Counted from the stretch's first letter, positions 48,967-60,721 are shown. The stretch is DNA of 64,000 bases from Schistocephalus solidus (GCA_017591395.1 WEDG01006501.1:1-64000), one strand, 5' to 3'. Program-made: numbers and translations. Notes: a model not told the origin generated them from the sequence alone.

Positions 48967-50239
48967 GATAACTACCCCTTGTATTTACAAAACGTCAAAA
49001 ACTTGATTTTTTCTACACATTTTCTCCTTGATGGCCCAATAGTTCTACCTCCACGAATGATGACGTTCACCGCCGCTATACGAGGTGGGCCCAGCAACGG
49101 TTGCTTGCGTGCCAATTTTGCTACAGTGAACATAACTTGCGACGCATCTTCCACACCCCTTTTTATCTCTACCTGTCGTGTTCCGACGGCACGAAAAGGT
49201 CGGAACTGGTTGTGTTGGCCAAAGTTTACGCCTGCTACGCATGACCTGGTTGCAACTTCATGTGCCAGACTAAACCAAAAATATGCTTTACATTTAAGTG
49301 GGATGCATTATTTCGTACACCGGATGTTTCGCTCGCCTTACCGGCGTCGCCATCTGCATGGCGGAATAAAATAAGACTCAAGTAGTTGTGAACAAGTACG
49401 CTACCTTATTTTATCCCTTTTTCACCGCGACTGCTTCCATGAGGTTACTCATCTTTCTCGTGGGGAGTTATCATACCATCGGGGCAAAAAAATGAGCAGC
49501 CGAATATCAGCACAAGAGGTTCCGGAACCCATCCGGGCTGATTGGATCGAAGGCGTTTGTCATGTCCGCAGAATTAGTGTTGAGTCCGCTTCGCATTCCC
49601 TAAAAGGCCCCTCTTAGTTGGCGGGCCGTGAAGATCCTGTCGGTGGTTCTGTGATTCCTTCTAAATCCACATTAGCTTTCAAGGAGAAGTTCCTGCTCCA
49701 GGCACCCGCATGTCACCCTGGTTACCTCTCCGAACATGGACGTAGTGCCGCAGTTGTCAGCGAGGCAAGCTAGATTACACCCATGTTGCCTTTTCCCTGA
49801 CCAGGAGGCAAAAGAAGATCTTGGTGTATATGACCACCTAGCAGTCCGTTTAAAAGCACGGTGACGCTGGGACCCGGGTTGTTGTTTCGTGCATCGTTTC
49901 GGTCGTGCGTTTTGAGTCCGCAGGCCAAGGTCAGCTTGCAAACGGCGTTTTTGTCCAGTATTCGTTTAATAGACCTTTTCTAGTTTTTTCCATATGCGGC
50001 ATGGGGGTTAAGCAGGGCTATCCCGAGCCTAATTTGCCTATCTGACTGCTGCCAGGACACTATGCGTCACGGCATTTGTTTGGTGAAAAGGCGACCCGAA
50101 TCAGCCTGGGCCGCCGCGCGAGATCGCTATCACTGACAACGTATAACTTTCTTCTGAGGAGTGGAGGAAGTTAATGCGTGTGTGTGTGCCCGACCCCGCC
50201 TCCGGTCTTCTTGACTATGTCTTGACACAGCGCACAGGC

Positions 50240-50395
50240 ACGTAAGGGAGGATAGAGTGTGGTAGATGCAGTGCAACTCTACTATCACTCAAAACTAATT
50301 TGCGCACAAGTCACCGTCCCTACACCATCCTTCTGGGGAGCATACGATGGACATCGTCGGACTACGACGGTCGAACTGACCTGTGTGTGTGGAGA
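50240..50395 (+). repeat. GC-rich family 3' part, copy C
   Basis: GTGGTAGATGCAGTGCAA, CACAAGTCACCGTCCCTAC, GGACATCGTCGGACTACGAC. About 390 bp upstream of a second copy in the same orientation, and related to 43790-43930. Confidence 0.8.
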
Positions 50396-50631
50396 CTGCC
50401 CTCTAAACAGGCCGCGTGGTAGATGCGCTGGACCAACGCGCAGGTCAAATCAGGGTGCGGCAAGCGTTATTATTCTGGGATGCGGTGCCATGACAAATGT
50501 CGAGCATGGGGAGGGCTTTCGTGCCCAACATGGGCATACGTAGGTGCAGGCTCATGCCGCATATCGCTATCCCACTCCGTGGGAGATGCTTCATCTGCGC
50601 CTGAGCCTACCTGACACCGGGGACAGGCGGG

Positions 50632-50775
50632 TAAGGGAAGATATAGTGCAGTAGATGCAGTGCAAGTCTACAATCAATTAAAACTAATTTTTACACAAGC
50701 CACCGTCCCTGCATTGCCCTTCTGTGGAGCATACGGTGGACATCGTCGGACTGTGGCGGTCGAACTGAGGAATGT
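50632..50775 (+). repeat. GC-rich family 3' part, copy D
   Basis: CAGTAGATGCAGTGCAAGTC, CAAGCCACCGTCCCTGCATT, GGACATCGTCGGACTGTGGC. Same order of landmarks as 50240-50395. Confidence 0.8.
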
Positions 50776-53700
50776 GTGAAGACACACGCCGTATGCCGCT
50801 CTGGACAGCTTGTGGGGTGTGACCGCAAAGCAAGGCACAGCTTCGGAGAGTCGCTGGTGGGAGCTGGGTCGCAAGCCCTAGCCGTGGTGAACATCTACCG
50901 CATGCACGATACTCCCAGAACGACCTCCCACACGGTCTGCTCTTTCCTGGATCACCCCGGACACCTCCAGGAGATATTATCAGGGTGTGCATAGACTTGG
51001 ATTTCTTATCTAAAGACAAGATCGGCAACAAATAACTTCAAGATATACTGACTTTCGAATGCAAATGAGAAACAGCGCTGCAACGCACAGAACTGACAAA
51101 CTTTCCTGATAGGTCTACATCACCCCAACGTACATCCGGAGTCCGATCTGATCCTGTTGGGTAGTGCTGCTTTCCCGCGTAGACACAAGCATACAGCGCA
51201 TCACTTAATGGTCATGTAGTCCAATTAAAAGCTATCGTCTGATTGTCCATGTGTCTGTTACCTTTAAATGAATAGTTCCCCCCATTGGTGCACGTTTTCA
51301 TGTTTCCGATGGTAAGAAGTAGGTAGATGGGTGACTGGTAACTTTACCGCCCCACAGTCTTCACTTCCTTGGGCGCGATTTTGACTTATCTTCTACCAAG
51401 TGATCCGCCAATGTCATTCAGTCAGATTAAAACAGACCGACGGACTTCGAATATGGCCTGTGATACACAACAAAAGAGCCTCTTCTAAATGCTTTATTTG
51501 TGACCTCACCTTCGAGTTAGTAGTTTCGAGCTTTTTAGCCGCCTCTACCACTGTCATTCGGGGAAGCAGGCTCCGCAGGTAGGCGCGACAACAATGCAGC
51601 CATAAATTTTCTACTCTGACTCTTCTCTACTAGTGTGTCCTTGGCGAAACCCTCCGGCTCACTTGCCCGATCGCTCAGTCGGTCCTGCATATGGCATAGT
51701 TCACTCTGATGTTAGGGCATGTAAGCGTATTTTTTATCAGGCTTCCTCTCCTCTGCCGCGCAGCCCCATCAACCGTCGTTATACCCTGTTGTTTGGCGTA
51801 TACTAGTAGTCCATATGCAACTCCCCCCCCCTTATCCCGCTAATAGAAACCAATATACTTTCACACACCTCACGCTTCTTCAGCCATTCAGTGGCCTCCA
51901 GTGATTACCTCCCCCCTTTGCGTGATGTGTCTGTAGTCCGGGCGCCCCTGTTGACGTAGTTTTGATTTGTTCAAGTGTATTTCGATCCGTCCTTCTGTGT
52001 GTATACCTAAGGTCGTAACGGGTGGTCAATTTATTTCACTCAGTAGTTACTGTTTAAGGGGTTACGCGCGTAACTTCCGCTATTTTCGCCTGCCTTGCTG
52101 GAGTGCCAAGTGGATAAAAGTTAGGGACCCGTTGAGTAGCCGGGTCCTTTAAAATTCTTTTTAACTTCATCACCGCTGGATTAGATGCCGTCGGTAACCC
52201 TACATCCATGGGTTCTCGCCTTCATCACCCCTCCTGGCTGAGCCTCGGTCGTACTTTTAACAGGTAAAATTCGAGGGAGGCATTCGCCCGTTTGGTCTGA
52301 TTTTAGGAATAGATGTGGACGTTTCTGTTGGCATCGTAGCTCCAGTTTAGAGCTCTCGCAGACGACCACACAGTCGGCTTGCCGGTCGTTGTAAGCCACC
52401 AGCCGTACGTGTCACCTCCAGGAGGGAACAGCGTGGAACCTGAACCCCAGTCAACGTGCATTTGAGCCCCAGAGCCACGTCGTGTCGACTGCGATCGCAG
52501 TACGCAGTCACACGATCTTAGGGCTTCACTGATCTGGTTGCAGGACGGGCCGTGCTTGTGTCGTCTCGCCTTTCATCCGGGGAGTCCTGAGCTCGCACAG
52601 GTGGCCCCAAATTACTGATGCCCATGTTCGAACCGTCGAAACGCAAATCCTACTCGGGTCCCTGTAGCCCCTTTTTTCTGTCCTGATCTGTTCCCGTATG
52701 GGCTTGAGAAATTTAAAAGGAGCATTTGGCCCTCAAACTTCCACCACAGTTCAGTTCATTTCTCCCTCTTCTAACAGATTTCGCTATTTAAATGTTTAAA
52801 ATTGCATTTTCAGCATTTCTGGGCAGTTTGAGTTTATGGCAATTTTCGAAGCGCGCTCGGGTCGCGGTCTTCATGCATTTCTGACTTCTGCGTTGCATAG
52901 TCCAAAGTCCCCACCCTGAATTGGGACACTCAAAGGTTCTCCTTCCTTGTATTGATAGCATAGTCATCGCTTCCCGGTTCACGTTTCAAGGTCGGGTAAA
53001 GCAAACAAAAGTTATTTATTTTTGCTTGGCCAATCTCCATTCCTGCAGCCCCCACTTGCGCTTATTTTGTCCTGTACTTCGGTGGTAAATTGTGTTGTCA
53101 TAATTTGTGTACTGGTCTTCCCCTCCCCGGGGGTCGTCCTCAGCACTTTTGCGGCAAAAAAGGAAGGTCATTGAATCCTTTCCAAGGTTTGCAATAACTC
53201 CACTGTCTGCTAACCTTTCGGGTGTGATTTTGCCAGCGTTATGTGCATCTACTTCCGTTTCTTGGGATCTGGTGCTTGTCACTGTTGTTGCTGTCGTCTT
53301 GGCTATAAGTCCTTTCAGTTAGCAATAGGAAGCTTCACAGGTTTTTTTGGTGGGTAAAACAGCAAACCGGGCTGTTGCCCTCCTGAACTGGGCAGGTAGA
53401 GCCTGGGCGATATTTTTGTCTACTGTTAATTTTTCAAGAACCTCAATACTCTGCACTCGTGATGTTCACATTGTTGAACTGTGTTCCTCGCGTCATTACC
53501 TTCTGCCGGGAGTTTTCATATGAAACTCATCGCATGTTTTTTCGCAGTCTACCTGTTTGTCAGGGTTAGCTTTCCACTCTGTAATCACGAGCACCTCTGT
53601 TAACCGTTACGCATCGCCCTTTTTCCAGTCCATATCCAATCCATTGATTCTCAACTCTTTGCCGACCCCGTATGGCACAATATAAAGACCCTCTTTCCCT

Positions 53701-54889
53701 GAGCCTTCTTGACAGTTTGGCCTTCGTGAGCGACGATGTCCACCGTGAATTGCGTGTTTACTAATTCATACTGAGAGGAGGCTCCTCCCTCACCCACCTG
53801 AGCCTGGCTTCGAGACTAGAGTTAGGAAGACTGGAGGCCGCAGTGACTGATAGGACTAAACAATTCGTCTGCGCGTGCCACACACACCTGGTCCTCACAC
53901 AAGGGGCCAGCGTTTCAGAGGACCAAGGGTGAACTGGGATTCCAGCTCAGGGGGTTACCATAGGGACCACCATAAGAAGGACTCATTGCAGTCTGATTGT
54001 CTATCCTGAGGGGATCGATTTATCTCGTCAGTTGACAGCCTTCCAAGCCACGGCTGTTAGCACACCGCGTACAGCGCAAATATGCCTTTCAACAAGTTTC
54101 TCCACCTGAAAAGTCCCTATCGTCGCCATTCCTGTATTACTGGCGGCCTTACATCATTGTTCAGGGGGCGAGGAACTGGCTTCCTGAGAAGTGTTTTTTT
54201 TTATATTAAAATAAGCGCGTAACGTAAATACGATTTTTTCTCTTTAAAAATTTGGAAGTACCACGTTGTCTTTCATAGAAAGCCGCTACTACCACTATTC
54301 CCGTATTACAGGTGGCCTTGCACCAAGGGTGATACGCATATCCGTTTCTGACCGCCGGTCCCTAAACTATGAAATCTTGGAACGCTTATTCTTCAAAGTA
54401 ACTCGCCAATTTTTTTGATTGAGCACATTTAGAATGTTTGCGCTGTACCTGGGCGGAATTTGGCTGACCTTTCACTTTTCCTACCATCACTCTCATTCTG
54501 GGTTTCTCCAAGTCGTTTGTGTTCCCTCAGAAAGGTATGTAGTCCTGATCTGGGATGTCCGCCCTGTTTCGTGCGCACTTTCATCGGCCAGACTGTTAAC
54601 GTAATCAAAGACGCCACAAGTGTTGCCAGGCGGGATTAACAGGCGCACATACCACACGCCTTTTCCTTCTCCTGCACTGTGGGTCGTCATTCGCACCTGT
54701 TTTGCCTGCTTTTTCGCGTCTTTCTGCAGACGGCCGAGATTCGTCCACACAGGCAGCTTTCGCCCTCGCTCCTATATAATGCACGCATTTCGGTCTACCT
54801 AGAGGACGTCTTCGTCTCCTCGTTGTCCTCCCTCGTTTTCACGCTCCTGCGTTTCTTCGCAATGTCGACCAGTTGTATCAGACCTCTCG

Positions 54890-55245
54890 ACATTATGACT
54901 CACCGCCCCCATGTTTTCGGTGCCGCCGCTGCTACCCTTGCACACATTTGCTGTTTGGCGTTGCTGGTGCGGTTAGGCTGGCATGATGATGCTCTGACCC
55001 ACCCCCCCCCCCCCCCCCCACCGTGGCTGACATCCCCCTCGCGTGCCGCCGCCACCGCGCCTGTTGACCTTTGCGCATGTGCGCTCCGGCGGCCAACGGC
55101 AAGGCACGAGCCCGCATCAGCCGCCTGCGGACTGGCATCCGAACTGGCCCGAGCAGGCGCCCGGAGAAGACGCTTGGGCAGTGTGCCCGTCGCTCTTTTG
55201 CCCAAACTTTCAAAGTCTGCTGGCAGCGACTGAAGAGCGGTAACC
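54890..55245. other. GC-rich segment with poly-C tract
   Basis: Locally GC- and CpG-rich compared with the surroundings. It includes about 16 consecutive C at 55003-55018 and overlapping open frames on both strands full of Ala, Arg and Pro. Such frames arise easily in GC-rich DNA. I recognise no domain. It could be an island-like regulatory region or part of a GC-rich repeat. Confidence 0.3.
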
Positions 55246-55740
55246 GTGTTATCGATTATGTGCTGCCTTTGCAGTACCGCTCCAGTTCCCAGCCCTCCCG
55301 ACCGCTTCTTCTTTATTTCTTACATATTTCTTCTTCCTCTTCGTCTCGGTCTTTTTAGTAGTTCCTTACACTATTTTACTTCGAGTCCAATTTTTCAACG
55401 GAATATCCCCTGTCCGACTGGGCGGGGAGCTGTTTCCATAGCTAAACTCGGCATATTATCTTTCCCCGTAAGTTCTAGGCGATTGTCACTCAGAACACTT
55501 GCCGTTCGTCCTTCTGCCGCAACTGAATCAAACCCTGCATCTGAGCCGTTAAATGCCGCATTCGATATCGACCGTCATTATCCAATCGTCTGTCGTAAAG
55601 GTATTTTACAGTTGTTATCATCCGCAAAAAATAGGATCGGGAGTCGATTGATCAGTTAGGTATACAAAAATAACAATTTACTGTCTATAAGACTGTGACT
55701 TGGTATTCTAAATTTGGATACAAACGTTCTAAGGGCTGAT

Positions 55741-55945
55741 GGACATTGCTAGTAAAAACAAGTGAGACTGCAATGGCGATTTCTGGCCCATTAGCCGTCA
55801 TCAGCTAATCATACCCAATCCCAAGTGGTTCCCCTCCCGAGGATCGAACTCGCGACCCGTTGATCAGAAGTTCAACGCTCTATCCCTTGGACCACGAGCC
55901 CGTAGTCTTGCTGGTTTAGATCGGGAATATTGACATTGGTAGTGT
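55741..55945 (-). mobile_element. tRNA-headed SINE, copy 2
   Basis: On the minus strand: linker ATTCCCGATCTAAACCAGC, tRNA-like head (GCTCGTGGTCCAAGGGATAG ... GTCGCGAGTTCGATCC), body TTGGGATTGGGTATGA, core CTGATGA (complement of 55798-55804) with GGGCCAGAAATCGCC, and tail CAGTCTCACTTG. Box A and box B are both recognisable. The 3' module is attached on the other side in plus orientation (55946-56047). Confidence 0.75.
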
Positions 55946-56047
55946 TCACCTGCCTATACTACTATCCGCTGTGCAGCTGCTGGCACGGTTCAAGAGTGAG
56001 TCCCAAGGCAGAACGGGACGAGTGAGTCCCGTAACCGATCGGTGGGG
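55946..56047 (+). mobile_element. SINE 3' module, plus orientation
   Basis: CACCTGCCTATACTACTATC, GCTGCTGGCACGGTTCAAGA, GGGACGAGTGAGTCCCGTAA, CCGATCGG. The same module follows the tail of the SINE at 63.05-63.17 kb but here faces away from the minus-strand SINE next to it. Confidence 0.7.
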
Positions 56048-56452
56048 CATCCATCCACCAATATTCTGGGGGCTGTTTACCATGCATAGTTCGATCCCCG
56101 AACGTTTCGAACCAAAAGCTTTACCAGGACTCCCGTTTAAGATTGCCAGAGGTGTTACATTCGAACTTCTTTTTTTGTAACTGTGTTGCGCAACCATAAT
56201 TTGCATCAAGTAATACAGATTGTCGGTGCTTTAAACTCGAGTCTCCATCATGGGCTCCACCAATGATTGCTTGTCCTATGATCACTAATCCCATCAGACT
56301 GATCGAAGTTTACCCGGTTGACAGTAATAGGCGGGAAGTTGCCCCATGCACCTGCTAGATTGAAGCTCCTCTCAGTTTCTCAGCTGCTAGCTTTCCCCCC
56401 TAATGTATTGTGCTTTGAATTTGTCAGATTCCCGAAAAGAGAAAAACTTAGC

Positions 56453-56472
56453 GAGAGAGAGAGAGAGAGAGG
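56453..56472. repeat. GA microsatellite
   Basis: About ten GA units; a related CT run is near 56898-56912. Confidence 0.85.
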
Positions 56473-57534
56473 GCGACAGACGGGCCATCGCTCCGTTCCC
56501 ATCTCACGTTTTTCATACGCACCACTTGGTGCTGCTGTGGCTTTCTCCGGAGTTCTGACTAGACCGTTTTCTCTTCCCTCTTTGATACAAGGCGTGTCGT
56601 GTTACGCGTTGTAGCCCAGTCTGCTGCGACCGCCTCGGCGCCAATGCATAAAAAATTGGCCTGATGAGTCACGAAGTTGATTCACGTTTATATGTACCGG
56701 CCTCTGTTCTCAACTGCACAAATTTGCATTGAAAGTCATTCTGCATTGCTGAACCACAACACAGTGTACCATGTGCATATCTAACTTGCGGGTCTGTCAT
56801 CGTACCTCTGCCTGTCCGTACTATCATGGTAGGCATTCATCCAAGTAGAGGACGCTTTACTGAGTGTTTTTTTTTACTCCAACGGACGTTGTGAGGTCTC
56901 TCTCTCTCTCTAGCCAATCCCTAAACACTTCGCTATAGGGCTAATCATTTTTTGACGAACAGTGGGTTAACGCGTGAACGGCGTGACTCTTCTATCAAAC
57001 CTCAGTCTGCTTGCGAGCTTATTCAGAATATTGCGTTTTTGGGCTCAACTTTTGTTACCCTGGTTGTGACGTTCTCGCTCGTTGCTGGTGGACCATTAAA
57101 CTTTCCGCGCCGGGCTTCCAGTACTTCACCCACCAGGTCCATCACCACTTGATCCGTGGTGACTTGCCAAACCATGATCTCAGCCAATTTTACCACCTTT
57201 CACGGATATAAGTGTCTCCAGATGACCGGGGATGAGAGTGCAAACAGGAGTTGACCAGACAGTTTGTTCCCGTCATGTGTTTGTCCCAAACCTGCTGATC
57301 CAGACTTTACCCTTGCAGTCTTCTTTCTCCCAGTATATACGCCCCCCAGCAGCATTCAGTTGGGGGAAAGCCACGGTATCCTACATCAGATCAATCAACA
57401 CGACGAATTTGCACATCTAGATTTGTACGGTGGCCCATGTAACCATGATTTTGCGGAGACGTATAGGTCCATTCTACCCCCACCCCTAAGCTAACGGTCT
57501 CTTTCATCGGGTTGGTAACATCTACCCGGGGCAC

Positions 57535-58395
57535 CGATCTCCGGCTACCTATTAGAGGCGGTCTTGCAGGAACTCCAGTCCTTCAGTCCTACAAACCGAA
57601 ATTCTGGATGCGCTACGTTGACAGCACCCTCGTCATCCTGCACCGCCATGCTAAGGAGAACTTTAAAAAGGAATTACATTCAATTTTTCCTCAGATTAAA
57701 TTCATGATGGTGGAAGAGGAATATGGAGTGCCCCCTTTTCTTGATTTCCAGATATCACGGCAGGAAGACGGAACCCCCCAGACTAGTGTGTTTCGAAAAG
57801 CCACAAACTCCGAGAAAATTCTTCATTGCAACAGCAATCGCCCTCTGTCACATAACTGTAGTTGCGTCCGAACACTTTTTCGCCGCATCCAGACACACTG
57901 CAGCACAGAGGCCGAGAAGCTGCGAGAACGTAAAATTTTATGGCGCCTCTTCCTCGCACTGGATATCAACGCAGCTTCATAAACATATGCTTGTACCAAA
58001 GACACACGAAGGCCGCAGGTGAGCAAAAACAAACACCTGAAATCTTCGGTGTCTCGCCCTACGTGAGGAACGTCTCCGAAGCCGCCGAGCGCGTGCAAGA
58101 CCGCTAAACGTGGGCATTGGAAACCGGCCAGAGACCACTATCCAGCGCTTACTCATGCAACTAAAAAGGGCCGACTACCCCCTGCGGACAAGTCAGGCGT
58201 CAGTTACCGCGTCAGCTGTCTAGACTTCTCGGCCCACTACTGCGGTATGACCGACAAACGACTAAGTACGCTAATGCACGAGCATACCTTATCCGTAAAG
58301 TGAAAGTATGTACAATCGCACTTCGCCATTCACAGCCTAGAAAACCACCATCGTTTCGACTTTGATAGGGAAAAGATGAAATTCATTGGGAAAAT
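57535..58395 (+). pseudogene. Penelope-like retroelement, 3' half, broken
   Basis: RT palm through GIY-YIG endonuclease. The first recognisable part is PISGYLLEAVLQELQS (near 57535-57583, the conserved G-x-P-x-S segment), then a frameshift to KPKFWMRYVDSTLVILHR (YVDS at 57614-57625, where the second catalytic Asp is Ser), IFPQIKF, PPFLDFQISRQ, then connector sequence with SCVRTLFRRIQTHCS. After a stop, another frame has GRLPPADKSGVSYRVSC and HYCGMTDKRLSTLMHEH (about 58166-58270), the GIY-YIG fold of athenavirus/Penelope-type elements, then AIHSLENHHRFDFD. PLEs copy themselves by target-primed reverse transcription using this endonuclease. It faces the minus-strand PLE that starts about 45 bp later. 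Confidence 0.85.
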
Positions 58396-58439
58396 GCAAA
58401 CTTTAATGCGTAAATTTTCGAGTTCGTCGTCAGACTACG

Positions 58440-59395
58440 GGTAGTGTACAGGAAAAATTAATTGATTAACCGTGTTTAACAAAGGATTCCACGGTTGGGC
58501 GAAATCCGAACCAATACGAGTTGAGTGCTTTTTGTCATCCTGTCGTGATTGGTTCTGTACTTTTGAATTTTTCCTTAACGATTTTGTATGTGACATCCAA
58601 ATCGACATGCCGGTTGATACATGCCTCATCTGAGTGCATTGCTTCCAGGAATTCACGGTCTTTTCTGGTTGGGCAGGTGTCAACAATCCGTGTTTTCTCC
58701 CATGCAAACTTATGCCCTGTTTCCAGTATATGCATAGCCACTTGGGATAAATGGTCTCGCTTCTAACCGCCAACTGATGTTAGTGTAGGCTGGTTGAGAC
58801 AGATTTCCCAGAAACGGCATTACAACTGGAACATGGGATTTTGTAGACAGCACCTTTTTTATCAAGGTAGCTAACCCTGTCCTTAGGGTGTACAAGCTGT
58901 GAGTGTAAAGTAGATGTAGGGTGGTGTGCTACTTGTATCTGGTGTTTTCTTAGCTGTCTTTCGACAAGCTCTGATACATTTTTAATGCATAAGAGAGTTC
59001 GCCAGGTCATTGTTTTGGGTGCCTGGGTGGCCGTGTCGTTTAAAATACCTTTGTCTTTGGATTCTTGCCACTTCAGACATTGATGCACGAAGTCACGCGG
59101 TATCCATTTTTAGAGAACAATTTAAAGAGGTATTTCATTTCTGCTCGATAACTTTCTTCATCAGAGCAGTGTGTTTTGGCTCGATTTAGGAGACTGTAGA
59201 CAGAACTCTTTTTGCGAGAGATAGGATGATTACTCTCAAAGTGTAGGATGACCTCAGAATATGTTTCTCTGCGGTAAACTGAGGTGTGGAGTGATCCATC
59301 AGTTTTCCGATGTACGAGGACATCCAGAAATGGGAGTTGTCCACCAGCTTCCGTTTCGAACATAATTTCAATTCCTGGAAAGGCTGCTCGGAAAA
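58440..59395 (-). pseudogene. Penelope-like retroelement, 5'-truncated, broken
   Basis: On the minus strand: PGIEIMFETEAGGQLPFLDV (just after the lost YVDD box), SVYRRETYSEVILHFESNHP, VYSLLNRAKTHCSDEESYR, FSKNGY, then after a frameshift CLKWQESKDKGIL, IKNVSELVERQLRKHQ, and the GIY-YIG start DKKGAVYKIPCSSCNAV followed at once by SGKSVSTSLH, so several residues of the usual Y-V-G-E-T segment are deleted. Another frame continues VAMHILETGHKFAWEKTRIV and FLEAMHSDEACINRH, a normal C-terminal region. It is a different subfamily from its plus-strand neighbour. Confidence 0.85.
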
Positions 59396-59707
59396 TCGAG
59401 GTTTAATCGTGAATTGTCAAGCTGGTTCCACCAACCCGTCGTCAGGAGAAATGAGAAGTGAGATTTGGGATTGTCACGCTGGAGGGTTTAGGGGCACAGA
59501 GGTTACATTGCCATGGGGGGAAGGGGCCGTGAATCGTGTTACGATAGCTGTCGCGTGTAAGGGGGGGGAGGGTGCTAAAGTTTTGATAGTAAGTCACTTG
59601 GTGGGAGCTGCAGAATCAGTGAGGTTACACTTGGCTGGGCATGGGTAAGCAGTTGTTGTTTTAAGGTCGGCATAAGTCAGTGGACCGTGCACGCAGACCT
59701 TCGTAAT

Positions 59708-59727
59708 GCCATATATATATATATGGC
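59708..59727. repeat. AT-rich palindrome GCC(AT)nGGC
   Basis: A short TA run enclosed by GCC and GGC directly at the outer edge of the large inverted repeat. Self-complementary. Confidence 0.85.
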
Positions 59728-60021
59728 AATGGTAATGGGGCGCTCACCGATCGGTTACAGGACTCACTCGTCCCGTTGTGCCTTGAGGCTAACTCTCAAG
59801 CCCCGCCAGCAGCCGTAAGGCAGCTAAGTATATAGGCAGAATAACATGACCGACAAAGACAAGGGAGACTGGAATGGCCATTTCTGGCTTATTAGCCGTC
59901 ATGTTATTCTGCCTATATACTTAGCTGCCTTACGGCTGCTGGCGGGGCTTGAGAGTTAGCCTCAAGGCACAACGGGACGAGTGAGTCCTGTAACCGATCG
60001 GTGAGCGCCCCATTACCATTG
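59727..60021. repeat. Perfect 124-bp inverted repeat, 47-nt loop
   Basis: The left arm 59727-59850 and right arm 59898-60021 are exact reverse complements by direct reading. Each arm is one SINE 3' module (GGGACGAGTGAGTCCTGTAA, GCTGCTGGCGGGGCTTGAGA, TTATTCTGCCTATATAC). The 47-nt loop is the minus-strand SINE tail and part of its hammerhead-like segment, cut within the core. The arms meet at a GTCAT microhomology, as expected from a template switch. The right arm runs straight into the SINE at 60022-60226. Confidence 0.92.
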
Positions 60022-60218
60022 TCAATATTCCCGATCGAAACCGGCAAGACAACGAGCTCGTGGCGCAGTGGGTAGAGCGTTGGACTTCTGCCCAACAAGG
60101 TCGCGAGTTCGAGGCTCGGGCGCCGCAGCGCCTGGGTTTGGGTATGGCTGGCTGATGACGGCTAATAAGCCAGAAATGGCCATTCCAGTCTCCCTTGTCT
60201 TTGTCGGTCATGTTATTC

Positions 60219-60226
<8 letters not shown>
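60022..60226 (+). mobile_element. tRNA-headed SINE, copy 3
   Basis: Linker ATTCCCGATCGAAACCGGC, tRNA-like head 60054-60125 with box A TGGCGCAGTGG (60061-60071) and box B around GAGTTCGAGGC (60105-60115), body GGGTTTGGGTATGGCTGG, hammerhead-like core 60148-60188, tail CCAGTCTCCCTTGTCTTTGT, then a long AT run in place of the TAC run. The anticodon-loop region TTGGACTTCTG resembles tRNA-Arg(UCU). RNA polymerase III would transcribe it from the internal boxes. Confidence 0.8.
60146..60190 (+). ncRNA. Hammerhead-ribozyme-like motif in SINE
   Basis: The core CTGATGA (60152-60158) and GAAA (60173-60176) are spaced correctly. Stem I is CTGG (60148-60151) with CCAG (60185-60188), plus an outer G.U and G-C pair. 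Stem II is GGCT, loop AATA, AGCC (60060-60063 plus 100, that is 60160-60171). Stem III is ATGG/CCAT (60176-60183) with no loop, so cleavage would need two copies in tandem. The residue at the cleavage position is T (60184), allowed by the NUH rule. One flaw is a C.A pair at the base of stem II, where G-C is usual. CTGATGA is kept in four of six SINE segments here. Confidence 0.45.

Positions 60227-60281
<55 letters not shown>
60222..60281. repeat. AT microsatellite
   Basis: Thirty AT units directly at the 3' end of a SINE tail. Confidence 0.95.
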
Positions 60282-60283
<2 letters not shown>

Positions 60284-60318
60284 AATAACAGAGGTTGTTT
60301 GCATCCCGAGATAGTATA

Positions 60319-60721
60319 ATGAAAAGAAAAAAATGCTCTTCGGAAATGGAGTTTTTACTCGTAAATTTTCAAGTTGGTGACACCAACCCGTCGTCAGACG
60401 AAATGAACAGAGGAGAAAGTGAAGTGGCGCGACAGGACAGATTGTGACAAGCAAACAGCTGGTGTGAGTGGGTGGTGGGTGGACCAATAATCGGAGCATG
60501 TTTTGGGACAGGGGGGTGAGGAGAGAACAATTACATTGGCTTGTTTGGGAGGGGGAGGTGGGCGGCGAGTAACTACGGCCGGCTAGATTATCGATCATGG
60601 TTCCGGGTTGGATTTAGGGGTCACTGCGTCGGTTGGAGGTGTCGGAATGTTTAATTGCGGGTTGGTGTCACCAACTTGAAAATTTACGAGTAAAACTCCA
60701 TTTCCCGAAGAGCATTTTTCT

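Noticed and set aside
54679..55233. A 184-codon frame in GC-rich DNA
   Set aside because: Composition is Ala, Arg, Pro and Leu from GC-rich sequence and a poly-C run; overlapping frames on both strands are equally open and no domain is visible.
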